Assembly: GCA_023055425.1 (NCBI GenBank)
Contig: JALGPY010000001.1
Coordinates: forward strand, 139,959,368-140,023,367
Reading direction: 5' to 3'
DNA from: Linanthus parryae
Taxonomy: Eukaryota > Streptophyta > Magnoliopsida > Ericales > Polemoniaceae
Length of the DNA: 64,000 nucleotides
A model generated the notes under the pieces. It saw only the letters and a program-made list of their open reading frames with translations. It did not search any database and was not told where the DNA came from. The translations under genes and the position numbers were made by a program. Shown one piece after another: positions 10,973 to 22,745 of this stretch; within the stretch, counting starts at the first letter, position 1; every line of letters begins with the position of its first letter.

Positions 10973-12690
10973 AACGAGAAGTGAAGAAGTTATTCACTTT
11001 CCCTATTCGCAACGCTTCTCCATCTTCACACTCCTCTGTAGCGTCATTCTTCTCACTCCATACTCGACTTGCCGATATCAATACCTCTCCAATTTCTGCT
11101 CCAATCACGCGGCTCTCATTCATCGCTGACATCGATCGTCGCCAGAATCACCGTTCCCTTACTCAGACGGTCGCATTATATCTCGTAACCCCGTCCATCG
11201 TCGTCACGTGCATCTACTTCGGCCGGACAAGGGTTTAACCCAGGTAGTAATCGACACTGTTTTAGGCGTTATATTTACTACTATGCTTTCGATAACATCA
11301 AGAGTGTTCTGAACTTGCAATTCGAGAAATCAACGATGATCTTTCAAACAATCGCGTGGATTGTTGTAGGGTTGAGTGTAAGACGCTGTTTATCGCCGAA
11401 TTTTGTCAACGAGTTGCTTAGTGAACACTAGACCTATGATCTTCAGTTGAACTGAACATGCATGCGGTGTCTCATTATGTTTCATCATTAATCAATAACA
11501 TGTAGAATGTTTTCATGTGCAAATTTGAAGTTTTATATGTTGTGCTTGTGATTGTGACTGTTCTTCGTAAGTCTCTCTGTTTTGGTAGAATGCTTACTTA
11601 GTAATTGTAGGAGACCATGCACATGGTCTGTTGGGAGATATAATAGTTTGTTTTATTTGGAGATATCATATTTGTTTTATTTCTACAATAGGATATGCAT
11701 CACACAAAGTAAGGGCAAATGCTTTCACAAATTGTAAAATGTTACGATATATCACAACTTCTTGTTTCATTTTAGTGCGAATGAACATTTGTAAATGTAT
11801 GCTGACTGTAGCGCACCCTTCAAAACTTCTCCAATGACTAAATTTAGTATTTCGTTAATAACATGTAGTATGCAATGATCTAGTAATTAGCTTAAACAAT
11901 GGAGCACGCCTGTAATCGTATTGAAGTCCTGAATCTTATGCCACACTGGGTCTTGTTTTGTATCTGTAAACTGTTTAGTAAAGGAATCGTGCCTTTGTTT
12001 AAAATTAGTTATTTTTCAGGTTGCAGTATGCTAGTGCTAATTAGATTTGTAAGAAGCATTCTGAGATGCCTCTAGTTGACGAACAAGAGTACATTGATGG
12101 TGGTGCATTCAGGTGGGGAAACAAGAGAGGAGTTGGTTGGAAAATGGGAGTCAAGTATCATGAATTGTTTATATATGATGGCATTGACTACACCTTATAT
12201 GATTGTGTGTACTTGTACAAGAAAGGGGAACTGAGACTTATATATTACCAAGTTGGTGAGGATATGGGCAACTCCAGATAACCTCAAGGAAGTAAAGATT
12301 CACTGGTTTTCCCGCCCTGCAGAGATATCAAAGTGAATTGGAGATGGAAAAGTACTTCTGACTGAAGTATTTTTCGCAACTGGGGAAGGTGTTGGTTTGT
12401 TGAATATCAATCCTCTAATCAGTTCAATTCTCTGTGCAATATCACAGTTCTAAGATTGTATTATTGTCATTTTTTTCTTTTTATTGTGTGTGTGTGTGTT
12501 GTGTCAATGGTCTAATGACCAATTAAATGGATATAGTACTTTTAACGATTTCATTAGTTCTGGTATATTGATGATATGGGTTGTATGTGTTCCCTTTTTG
12601 CTTAGATTTCAAATAATATATAATAAGAACATTGATTAGTGACAAGGGACGTGGTTAATAGTTTGGGCTGATGTGCCTATATCATCTATT
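10973..12690 (+). pseudogene. Truncated ASI1-like pseudogene (promoter, leader, exon 1, part of intron 1)
   Basis: A leader exon ends near 11244 at a degenerate donor (AACCCAG|GTAGT). The second leader exon starts after TTTTTCAG at about 12020, and the ATG is at 12066. The reading begins MPLVDEQEYIDGGAFRWGN and keeps the BAH landmarks to YKKGEL. A one-base length difference near 12232-12250 then shifts the frame and the ORF stops at 12281. In the original frame a further TGA appears at about 12333. No BAH exon 2 or later exon follows. It could still be transcribed, because promoter and leader are retained, but it cannot encode a BAH domain. Confidence 0.85.
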
Positions 12691-14224
12691 CTATAAAACA
12701 ACATAGTTTGACTTTAAAATTGTTTTTCGGCCTCTAGATTTAATCAGCCTCATCCCTTATATCTCATTCACCACCCACTTATAGTTAGAATTACCAAAAT
12801 TTTAGGGATGGTTTTTAAAATCCACGTTTTTCTCATTTTTAGAACCCCCACTATATGTGGAAACAACTACACACTACTTCGAACTTACCCACTCTCTCGA
12901 AAAAAACAGACGAATTAAACCATACATATTTTTCATGTAATAACCATACATATTTTTCAAATAATTGAAAGGCTAATAACAGCCGAAGAATATAATCAAT
13001 TTATATTTGTACTTTTGTTCATAAACGGATTGATTTGTCCATTTTTTCCATGCTCTATAAATTTTGAACCATTGTAATCTTTTTCTTTGGGGGTACTGCC
13101 CTCGGGAACGGGCTATCCCCAAGTTTACTATAACAGTTCTTATGCTCTCTCAAATTATATTCTTAAAGGAAACAAATACCCTCTTTTAACTAAAATAGTT
13201 TCATAAGGTATACTCTCTACCCTTAGTTTTTAGAAACTATGCAAATTGCCCCCAACAAGAACATGGTAATTTTATCCCATCAAAACACGAATTCAAACTT
13301 TAAAAACATGATTTTGATTACTAAAAACAATTCATGATGTGATTTAGGGCTTACACGACCCAAGAAACGCTAGAAACGACCAAGAATTGAAGCGGGTCAA
13401 GTGACCGAATAGCGGCGCCGGAGGTGGAGCTCGATCAAACTGTTTTCGCTGGATCTTGGCGTCAATGAGCACTCCTGTACCTTGATCGAGCCTTCTAGAG
13501 GCTAGAGGGATGGAGAAAGAGAAGTGGGTGGCGCTGGTGAAGTTTATCCGAAAGCTTCGCCAGTTTTAATGGTGGCCGACGGCGGCAATGGTGGTGCTCT
13601 GTTACAGTGGTTTGATAGTTGTTATTTTCTCCTTCTTCCTTTATACTGGTCACGATAGTGAGAGGGAGTCAGAGAGGAACTGAGAGGGAAAGATTAAACA
13701 GAGGTGGGTTTCTTGGTTGATACCCCCGCTTCCCTTGCTTCTAGTGGTGGGAAAGATGAGACAGAGACGGGAGCCACGGTGGTGGTGGTGGCGGCGGCGG
13801 ATTTCCTGGTTGATACCTCCGCTTCCCTTGCTTCCGTTGTTGCTCGTTGTGAGCAGAGAAGGAGAGAAAGAAAGGAAAAGATGGGAGGCAGTGAGGTGGA
13901 GAAGAGATGGTGGTGTTGGTGATGTGAAGGTCGATGGTGATGGTGAAAATGATGGCAGAGAATTTGGTGATTATGGTGGTGGCTGCTGGTACTTGTACCG
14001 AAGGAGGGTCTTGCTTTACCGGGAGGAGGAGGCGGTGGAAAAAAAATCATTGTCGAAGAAAAATAAATCTTGAAGAAGATGAGGTTAAGAGGAACTCTAG
14101 GGTGTGGTTGGGAACACCAAAAGTTAGAGTGATTGGGTGTAGCATACGTACGAAGTCTCGCGGTGGTCTCACAACATGCATTAACGTCTGAAATAATTAA
14201 TTGATTGCGTATTTATTTTCGAAC
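12691..14224. other. Intergenic stretch without a recognised gene
   Basis: 12691-13340 is AT-rich with nothing recognisable. 13340-14060 is GC-richer and open in several frames on both strands, but these are proline/serine/histidine or arginine low-complexity readings with no family match. It contains a direct duplication of about 36 bp (about 13705 and 13799, both with TGATACC.CCGCTTCCCTTGCTTC). It may be remnant promoter/leader sequence of a lost gene or part of an unknown element. Confidence 0.4.
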
Positions 14225-14631
14225 ATTAATCTTAGAGGTGTCAAACGGGCGGGTTCGGGTCACCCGACCCGTTTATAAATGGGTTTATTTCTACATGGGT
14301 CCAACCCGTTCTACCCGTTTATATCTTACGGGTTTTTTGGGTGGGTCATAAACGGGTCAATGTGACCCGTTAACCCATTTTCAACCCGTGTTTAACCCGT
14401 ATATATGCTAAAGTAGGAAAAGACAAAATACCAATCTACTTCTATTTATTGATTTTTAAACCACTTTTTATTTTCCTTTTGAAACTATACATTCAATTGC
14501 TCTAATAAATTAAATTTTTCATTTTCTAAAAAAAAAATCAAAAAAAATCAAAAAAAGAAAAGAAAAAAAAATACCCAGTAGCACCATAAGTGCAAAACAC
14601 AACATAGCTCACTGGGAGGGGTATTCAGTAT

Positions 14632-15768
14632 CAATAATGATAAGTAGCCCACTCTTGTAGCCAGATTGGTAGCCAGAAAGTGATGTGGGCTGCCACATCA
14701 CCTAATGATAAGAAAAATTGATAAATGAAATAAAAAGAAAAAAATATCTTACAGATAAGGAAAAAATATATTACAGATAAGTATTACACAATATTGTATC
14801 TGAAAAATCAAAATTAGCTCTCATCGTTCTTGACAAACATCTTGCAATGGCGCTTCTAATGGTTGAATCTTTGATAGTTTTTGAAGGATTTAAAAATGAT
14901 ACAGCAGTGTTTGTGAGAATGAAGGAGGCGATAAAGCTCAAATCACAGGCTTTACACATTGGTTTAAGCTAGCATCAAGTATTCTTATCTGGTGAGCACT
15001 GCTTTCCCACAGATCAGATTATACTTTGGAGGCTACATGGTCGATTGATTTTCACAACCGGATCATCTCTGTTAAAATTTGAATTACAAACATAGGTGTT
15101 TCTTGTTGTAGACCCAATCGACTAGCAAACAACAATCATTTTCCAGATAATGTCGTCCAAACTCCTTTAAGACGGATTTCTCCATCTGTTAATGCCATAC
15201 CCAATTGACTTGTGACTTCTCCTCAGGTGTATAAAATTGGTAGATCATGAAAGATTATGTGCCAAGTTTGTGAGAAAATCTTAATTCAGATAAAAATTGT
15301 GAACATAATTATTGAGTTCATCTTGAAGCTATTCACAGGAGAATCATATAGCATATTCGAAACGTTTTCATGTTTAATCGAAGGTGGAATCGTATACGCT
15401 AGGCGTTGATTCAGATCAGAGAACGCACAAAGCGCAATATGTGACCGTGATGGACAAAACACTCGACTATGATTCAAAGCAACGAAGAATTAAAGGTGAA
15501 ATCATAGACGCAAAGGAAGAACAATATTTGAAGCAGAGGGTTTTAGTTTCTCCAGGAGGAAGGGCGATGGAGAAACATGTGCGAGGATACCTACGAACGA
15601 GATTCTGTAAAATTGATCTGTAATATATACTTTTTTCCTAATATGTAGGTTTTTTTCTTTCTTTTCTATTTCTTTTACAAATTATTTTTTTTCATTCGGT
15701 GACGTGGCAGCCCACATCACTTTCTGGCTACCAATCTGGCTACGAGAGTGGGCTACTTATCATTATTG
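14632..15768. mobile_element. Nested Mutator-like (MULE) element with long TIRs
   Basis: Terminal inverted repeats of about 80 bp begin CAATAATGATAAGTAGCCC and include the AGTGATGTGGGCTGCCACATCAC block (right copy at about 15698-15768). A perfect 9-bp duplication, ATTCAGTAT, flanks it (14623-14631, 15769-15777), as expected for Mutator elements. The interior has no transposase. It has short ORFs on both strands (for example 15384-15623 plus, 14771-14959 minus) of unknown origin, so a Pack-MULE with gene fragments is possible but unproven. Confidence 0.85.
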
Positions 15769-15944
15769 ATTCAGTATTCACCCTCACTTCCTCCCACCTG
15801 CACCACCACGTCCACCAACACCCTCAATTATTCCTCCCATCCCCTCTCTCCTCTCTCTGTAAAACACAGACTAAAGTAGCAAAACAGAGCATTAGAGAAT
15901 TCAAAATTTTAATGAAGTAATAACTGATACACAATTGAAAATTC

Positions 15945-16048
15945 ATCATGAAGCTCCCATCCCCATTGATGCCAACAACTATTGGATCGGATCTACATAT
16001 AGCAGCACCAATTACAACAGGAAAACCAAAACCCAGTTCAGCCTTCAA
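15945..16048 (-). pseudogene. Acetolactate synthase (AHAS) gene fragment captured in hAT element
   Basis: The minus strand encodes about 34 residues, LGFGFPVVIGAA then DPIVVGINGDGSFMMNFQ. This matches the thiamine-diphosphate-binding region of the plant acetolactate synthase catalytic subunit (GFGLPAAIGA, then the GDGSFIMN motif). Similarity stops right after FQ, where the family continues ELATI. The fragment lies between the ends of the hAT element, so it looks like a captured host exon piece. Another TPP-dependent enzyme is possible but fits less well. Confidence 0.7.
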
Positions 16049-16210
16049 ATCGATCGAACTCAGAAGAGGAAAAACAGAAAAAGACTGCGTCTCCGAGACC
16101 CGATTTGATCTGAGAGAAAGGGGGAGAGGTGCTGAGAGAGAGATTGGATATGCGAGAGGGAGAGTTAGAATACCTGTAACCCGTCGCCGGCGGTGGTTAG
16201 CAGCGTATTC

Positions 16211-16360
16211 ATCCTAGATGACTTCCAATTGGAAGTCACCATTGATGTTTGAACTTCTCCATCCTAGATGACTTCCAATTGGAAGTCACCATTGATGTTT
16301 GAACTTCTCCATCCTAGATGACTTCCAATTGGAAGTCACCATTGATGTTTGAACTTCTCC
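16211..16360. repeat. Three perfect 50-bp tandem repeats
   Basis: Units start at 16211, 16261 and 16311 with ATCCTAGATGACTTCC, and each holds the palindrome GACTTCCAATTGGAAGTC. A degenerate partial fourth copy (ATGATGGAAGTCGCC) follows. They are located inside the hAT element. Confidence 0.95.
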
Positions 16361-16588
16361 ATGATGGAAGTCGCCGTTCAGTCTAGAACAGAGAGGCGAA
16401 TAGTGAAGAAGAAACGGGTGTAAGCGGTTTTACTTCTCAACCCGCGTAACCCATATATCTCAGCGGGTTGAAAGAAACCACCCACTTCAACCCGTTTGCA
16501 CATATTAACAAGACCCGGACCCGTTTAAATTGGGCGGGTGCGGGCGGGTTAACGGGTCCGGGTCAAGATTGCCAGCTCTAATTAATCT

Positions 16589-17380
16589 AATGTTTTCTAA
16601 AACGTCACGCGAATTAGTTAACTATGAAAACAGATAATTTATTCAACCTTATTTTCACAATTAAATTCTCATTTAGGTTGTCGAATTACTAGTTCATTAT
16701 GTATGTTGAAAATCATGCGAATTAGTTAACAATTAGTTAACAATTTAGTTCATAAAATCACGCGAACTAGTTCATTATGTATTCAACCTTATTTTCATAA
16801 CATCACGCGAATTAGTTAACAATTTAGTTCAAATTAACATATTTCGTATACTTCATTATTATTTTAGTTTATGCTGTTGAAAATGTATGTTGAACTGGCA
16901 TGTGAAAATAGTGTTACATAGGCTAGTGGCGTTGGTTTTGATCGCCTTATGTTGTCTTCTGGGTCTACTTTTCGCTTTGATGCTGATGTACTTCTATGTT
17001 TCCCTAGTATTAATGTGATGTTCTATTCTTTCGTAAAAAGAAAAGAAAAGAAAAGAAAAGTTATACTATGTTGGTATTACCATGTGTGGTCCACGTAGTA
17101 CTACACAAACTTGGGGTGTAAGTCATATAAGGTTGGATAAAAGAAATGAACGTTTTGTCTTGTGCTAAAGTCCTGGAGCGTGGTGGTGGGCGTGTGCTAG
17201 CATGTGCTGGTCACACAGCCTACCTGTCAATTTGTGAAATGATGAATACTCATTTTTTGGCGCAGTAACCAATGTGTATAACCTCTTTGCTTGGCAATAG
17301 AGTTGGAGGTGGCTGCATGATAATGGTTTTCTACCCATCAGTAATGATTTTAATTCATAGACACTTACGTGTGTACCCCA
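16589..17380. other. AT-rich intergenic region
   Basis: Repeated short phrases (ATCACGCGAATTAGTTAAC, TTCATTATGT) occur three or four times between 16600 and 16830 and suggest local duplication. An (AAAAG)n microsatellite lies at about 17035-17060. No gene is seen. Confidence 0.5.
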
Positions 17381-17392
17381 CTTGGCTATTAT

Positions 17393-17400
17393 TATAAATA
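17393..17400 (+). promoter_or_regulatory. Candidate TATA box
   Basis: TATAAATA lies about 40 bp upstream of the ATG at 17438, at a suitable distance for transcription starting near 17425. It supports the possible gene described next. Confidence 0.45.
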
Positions 17401-17437
17401 GGATAACTCCCTATTCATTCTATTAACTCGTAAAAAA

Positions 17438-18450
17438 TTGAAACACCACACCTACATTGGAATACAAGTTACTGATTTCACCAGTTGGTTCAAGGGAGCT
17501 CCACAGTTTGAATTCACATCCCTCTTATTTACTTTATTTGTAACTCGGCCCTACGCTACGGACGTGAGTAAACTTTTTCCATCATCTTTTAAATACTCGT
17601 ATTTTATGCCTTCAAATTTTATTGTCTAAATTGTTAAAATGTTATTTTAAAATATTATTTTCATATGCCTCTATTATAAAATGCCTAATCTGCTTTAGAT
17701 TTTATTATTTTAGCGGCCTTATGATGGAATGTTTTACAGTTTTAATTTAATGATTAATTTTATAAAAAATATAAAAATTATAACATGTCGAGATGCCTTG
17801 GACAAGTTTTGTTGTTCTATCCACGAGACCTCATCGCCGGGTACTAATTGGCGACGTGCCACTATGATGGCGCCATACATGTCAAATTACGGATATATTA
17901 CTGGCCTACCAACTACTTACACGGGTAGGTAAGGGATAGATAAACTATAGATCACGAAGGTTACCCACTGCATCTCAACCAAATGAAAGTTATTAAAATT
18001 AAAATACTGTTCTTTTTACTGAAGTTTTATTATTTCCAGATGTTGATAGAAAATTATTTTTCAGTCACTTTTACTTAGAATGAGGAGTAATCCGTCACTG
18101 AGCTTTTTAGCTCACCCCATTCAAACTAAATGTTTCCAGGACATGGATTCCATGAAGCTCAGTAAAGAGATCCAGATACTTTCGGAAGACCTATATAGCA
18201 ATATGGTTTTATACTATCATGTTGTGAGCTAGACTTCTCTATAGTCCAATTTTGTTGTAAACAGACTGCTCACACTTACCAGATGGATAATGTGTGAACA
18301 ATGTGCTTAGTTCCATTATGTGTAATAGTTTGACTGGTCATGTATAAAAGAAGTATCGTTTGATTATTCAAAGTTGTCTGTAACAGTTATTACCTAAACT
18401 GCTCGATTACCCATGTGTACTCTGATAAGTACTATCTTGTGGAATTGAAT
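17438..18450 (+). CDS. Possible small multi-exon gene of unknown function
   Basis: A candidate first exon (17438-17561, MKHHTYIGIQVTDFTSWFKG) ends at a strong donor, GAC|GTGAGT. A later open stretch (about 17780-17924, including FCCSIHETSSPGTNWRR and MAPYMSNYGYITGLPT) ends at ACGG|GTAGGT. It can be joined to an acceptor TGTTTCCAG at 18139, reading HGFHEAQ and stop. A possible polyadenylation signal (AATAAA) lies near 18449. The start of the middle exon is not resolved. I do not recognise the product. Non-coding RNA or chance ORFs are alternatives. Confidence 0.3.
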
Positions 18451-18599
18451 AAAAAACACTTGTTTTACAAACTGTTTTACAGAAAGCTTTCAAATTGATT
18501 TATCAAATGTCTCAATGAGACCCAATTTTCAAATTGCTTCCGCAATGATTTATTTTTATTTCTTTTCTTGTTTTTCAAGTTTAAAATTTTATTATTCAT

Positions 18600-18915
18600 C
18601 CCACTTGATACGAAAAGAGGGCCCCTTTGACCAGTTATGACCCTTGACACGTCACTAATTGGGATTCGAGAAATAGGGTCGTGACGACATGGTATCAGAG
18701 CCGGGTTTACTGGAAACCAATATAGCTATTACCCTATATGAATATAGTATTGAGTTCATATGAATGCTTTGAGTGTCTTGTGTGTAGAATTAAGAATTAC
18801 TTATGACATCGCTTGGACAACCATTGAAAAGAGACTAACCTAGCTTTATTTCATTTAGATGAACACCCTTGGAGGAAATGGATCATAGAACAACCATGAT
18901 GATGATGATCATAAC
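18600..18915 (+). mobile_element. Gypsy-type LTR tail with primer binding site
   Basis: The sequence GGGTCGTGACGACATGGTATCAGAGCC contains an initiator-tRNA-Met primer binding site (TGGTATCAGAGCC, 18690-18702) just after an LTR-like end. Only this tail and some leader remain before a LINE fragment replaces the expected gag. Confidence 0.55.
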
Positions 18916-20810
18916 TTGATTTCCATAAATTTTGAGATCCCCATCGCCGATCGTCATGACAAGTACCTTGGCTTCCCTGTTGTAAATGGACAAAAAATAA
19001 AAATTTACTTTTCTGAAATCAAAAGCAACATTTGGAATAAAATTAATTATTTGAAATCTAATAATCTGTCTTTTGGTGACAAGGAAGCAATGACCAAAGC
19101 CGTCTTGCAAGCTACTCCTACTTATGTCATGTCTATCTACATGCTTCCTCTGACATTGTGTGAAGAAATTGAAAAAAATATTTCAAAATTCGGATGGAAT
19201 AAATCTTGTGAAGGTAAAGTAATTGTGTGGAAAACATTGTATCTCCAAAAAAGATGGTGGGATGGGGTTTCGGAACATTCATGCTTTTAACTTATCTCTT
19301 TTAGCGAAACAAACTTAGTTGATTTTAGAGTATACAAATTCTCTTCTTGCCTAAGTTCTGAAAGGTAAATATTATGCCAACTCGTATGCTTTAACTGATC
19401 AGCCTCCTAACGGTGCTTCTCAAATTTGGCGAATATTACGTACGCTAGAGATACGGTGTTTAAAAGCTGCTCGTCGAGGTATTTGTGATGGTAAACTCAC
19501 ATTCATTTACAAATATACATGTATATCTATTGGTTTTGGGAGTACTCTATTTAGCTATCCCCATCTTCCTTTTAAAATCCAAGGTTAATCATCCTTTTTA
19601 TCATGAAGAAAACTGGACCATAAATTTTTGTTGAATGCATCTTTCAAATGATGAGGCAGAGACAATTTTAACTATTCCAATATCAAATTACAAGGTTTCT
19701 AACTACCTCATTTGGACTCAATCCAAATATGGATTGTACTCGATCGGTAAAATATGGGTATTCTGTTGCGTTCAGAATTCTGAACCCCGATATTACCCAG
19801 TCAATCACTAACTCAAGTTCAAACCAGTCTAAGCAAATCTTGGATTTAATTTGGAATCTGGGAGTGCATCCTAAAGTAAAGAAGATCTTATGGATAATGT
19901 CCAAGGATTTGTTACCAACAAAAGTAAACTTGAGTCAAACATGAATCAATTTACCTGTTTCCTGTAGTTTCTGCAACCGAGAAGAAGAAAACTCCTTTCA
20001 TTTGTTTTTCGTTTGCTCTTGGGTGCGTAGAATCTGAAAAGTCCATAATTGGGATTTTCTTTCAATCCAATTTCTTCAAACTTGGAAATTTTTCTATGGT
20101 AGATCTTTTGTACTCTCACCAAATATCAAAACAATCTGATGGCTTCATGTTTATATGAGATCTGGTTATTTCGGAACAAAAAAAAATTGAGTCAGCAAAA
20201 CATAAACAGATAGCTTATAATCTCCAAAAGCAATTCATGTTGGAATGAGTTTTAAAATACCTCTTTCACGTGTGGTAATGTTTCGTGTGAAGGAAAAAGT
20301 GACGATCAACTATGTTGGAAGCCTCCTCCGATTGGCATCATCAAAGGGAATTTCGATGCCTCGTGCTGCAAATTGGATAAAACGGCGACTGGATCTTTGG
20401 TTATGCACAATTCGGAAGGAGCATTCATTCGCCCGCGACGGTTTCGGCTTACCTACTCGGCGGATCCGATGATGCTTGAAGCTGAAGCCATGCGACAAGG
20501 CTTCAAGCTTGCTCAACGACTCGGATTTGATCGTTTATACCCAGAAAAGATCTTGGAAGCAAGATTGAACCGATTGGATTCAACGAAGATTTGCAGGAGC
20601 AGCTGAGGACAATTTGCTCTATCTAGAACTCTCTGCCATCATCACGAGGATGAAAATGAGGAAAGTCAATTGGGTTCATTGGTGCTATAATAAAGTTGCA
20701 GACAAATTATGTTGTTATGTTACGGGCACACCAAATGTACAAACCTTGTGTGTTTTATGTCATAATTTTATGTACCATGAGTATTTGTCAGATAAGTTTC
20801 TCACTTAGTG
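18916..20810 (+). mobile_element. LINE (L1-type) 3' part: RT C-terminus and RNase H, decayed
   Basis: The reading begins with the post-RT region (KYLGFPVVNGQK, FGDKEAMTKAVLQATPTYVMS, LCEEIEKNISKFGWN). It continues through a broken zf-RVT-like region (about 19690-19980: LGVHPKVKKILWIM, LLPTKVNLS). It ends with an RNase H-like domain (about 20300-20800: GIIKGNFDASC, GSLVMHNSEGAF, EAEAMRQGFKLAQRLGF, WCYNKVADKLC). Multiple frameshifts and stops show it is non-functional. Confidence 0.8.
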
Positions 20811-21986
20811 AATAATTAATAAATAAAAAAAGACTCCTCAGTAAAAATGCATACATCAAACAATATTTTCCCCGTAAATATCACTCAATTTGAAGGACTA
20901 ATTTATAAATATGTGGTCCCTTCCATTTCTCTTAAATGAACTTCAATTGACATAGTCATTCAGGGCTTGTTTGGTACCAACTCATAATATGAACAATGAC
21001 CTGAAAAAATAAGGAGAAATAAGTTGGTTAAAGATCTAAAGTAGTTGAAAAATCCAAATGTGTTTGCTATGAGATTGATATTTGCAGAATGTGAGAGTCT
21101 AGAAAATTAAAGATTAAATAATATGTTGGTTATAGGCTCAAACAAATGTTAATCTGAATTGCAAAACAGTGAAACAAACGGAATTGAATTAAAATGACCG
21201 ATTTAATCAACACTAGTTAATGTTTGGGCTATTATATTCAATCCCGCTACTAAGTATATTCAATCCCGCTACTAAATCACTCTCCATAATCAAATATTTA
21301 ATCTTCTTTCTTTTCTATTGCCAGTTCAATACCTTCTTTAATGACTTCCACCTTCAAAGCTAATGGATTAGTTAAATTGCGTCTTCCTTTATTTTTCAGG
21401 CATGACTTGACTGTTCGATCCCCTGATAACACAACTCATACCACCATACAATTGATTCTCAAGTTTGTAGCATCATAGTTGATCCCCTCCTTCTTTCTTC
21501 ACATTTCTCAGCTAGTTCCCAGGAGTTCGAAAGCTCTCACTATCATATTTCCGTGCGACTTCTGCATATTAACACATGGTGAATGGATATGTTATGTTGG
21601 ATCTCTGAATGTAACCGCCATGCACGAGATCGGGTACAACACCCAGGTTGACAACAGAATCACAACGGGCACCCGAAATATAACAACGTACTCATTATAC
21701 ATCATTTACAAGTTATGTTCTTTAAATTATTAGGTAAGCAAATTCATTTTGCTAAAGAACACATTTCAAATTTATTAGTCATAATTTTTCTCAAAGTTAT
21801 AACAGATTCATCATACTATAGTCTCAAGATTCGTCACTATAATGGTACTATTCGTCATTGTTCAAAGTTATTCATCATTGTTCAAGTTAATTCGTCACTG
21901 TTCAAGTCAGATTTTTCACTGCAATTGACTTATTCAACATTGTTTAAGCTAATTTGTCATTGTTCAAGTTAATTCATCATTATACA
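20811..21986. other. Intergenic, with possible hAT-type MITE and short diverged repeats
   Basis: At 20961 GGGCTTGTTTGGTACC resembles the end of plant hAT MITEs; the other end is unclear. CTATATTCAATCCCGCTACTAA is locally duplicated near 21240-21280. From 21830 to 21980 a loose repeat (TTCRTCAYTGTTCAAG) recurs about six times. Similar units occur near 31390-31470, so the two loci share a repeat family. Confidence 0.4.
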
Positions 21987-22745
21987 TGTGACGACCCGGT
22001 CACACTTTTCATAATAAAAATCAACTATTCGATAAAAGTCACAATTTACAGTAAACATGTATGAAACTTGCAGACATAAACTCCACCAGCACGACACAGA
22101 GTCCTGTAAAACAACAATTTTAATAATATTTCCGAAAATCTGGTACATGACTGATATCAATAATACACCAGTTGGTCAAAATGACATTTCATAAATATCT
22201 GTTCTAGAATAGTAATTGACAATATATTGTTAAAAAGCTGAAAATACTATTTTAGCTAAAAATTAACATTTTAGCAATCAACCCCGCAATCTGGTCCATT
22301 CCTGCTCAACCTATAAAAATGAGGGATGAGCCAGACAGCCCAGTACTTACCGCCTAACCACTGGCGTAGAAATTTAAAATCTGCTTAACACAGCAACCAA
22401 TTATAACATATCAACATGCGACATCAAATACACAAACAACATAATTTATCAATCACCTGACAATAATTAGATAGCTATAAAGCTATAAAATCACGCCACC
22501 AAAATATACATAAATAGACTGTAACTGCGGAAACTTAGAAATTAGAATTCCCCTACCTGTCTGTAATCGAAGCTGAAATTCGATTTTGAAAGGGCTAGTC
22601 GCCAAAAGAGAGAACAGTGGACAACGAACTGAACTCTACTTCTTGTCTACAATTCTTTCCAAGAATCTAATGGGCCCTCCTTACTTTCCATTTTTTTTTT
22701 TTTTTTTGTCACCCAGCTGTTTTTCACTAACAGAGAGATTGATCT
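21987..22745 (-). mobile_element. Partial gypsy-type LTR
   Basis: It starts TGTGACGACCCGGTCACAC on the plus strand (minus-strand end GGGTCGTCACA), similar to the LTR end before the primer site at 18690. It is cut at 22746 by a copia LTR. No coding region is attached, and the orientation is inferred. Confidence 0.4.

Larger units (their letters stand above)
10682..12690 (+). repeat. Right arm of the large inverted duplication
   Basis: Plus-strand counterpart of 5876-7980. Homology starts with the LINE fragment, passes through the ASI1-like promoter and leader, and fades in intron 1 around 12690. The two copies are arranged head to head with their promoters facing the gypsy spacer. Confidence 0.85.
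14233..16580. mobile_element. Non-autonomous hAT element, 2.35 kb, with captured and nested sequence
   Basis: The left end reads TAGAGGTGTCAAACGGGC and the right end, reversed, TAGAGCTGGCAATCTTGAC. It is flanked by a perfect 8-bp target duplication, ATTAATCT, at 14225-14232 and 16581-16588. Both subterminal regions are packed with CGGGT/ACCCG words, typical of such plant hAT elements. No transposase is visible. The interior holds a Mutator-type element (14632-15768), an acetolactate-synthase fragment (15945-16048, minus) and a 50-bp x3 tandem repeat (16211-16360). Confidence 0.88.

Noticed and set aside
13694..14191. Proline/histidine- or arginine-rich ORFs on both strands
   Set aside because: Low-complexity, open in several frames at once, no recognised domain or splice structure.
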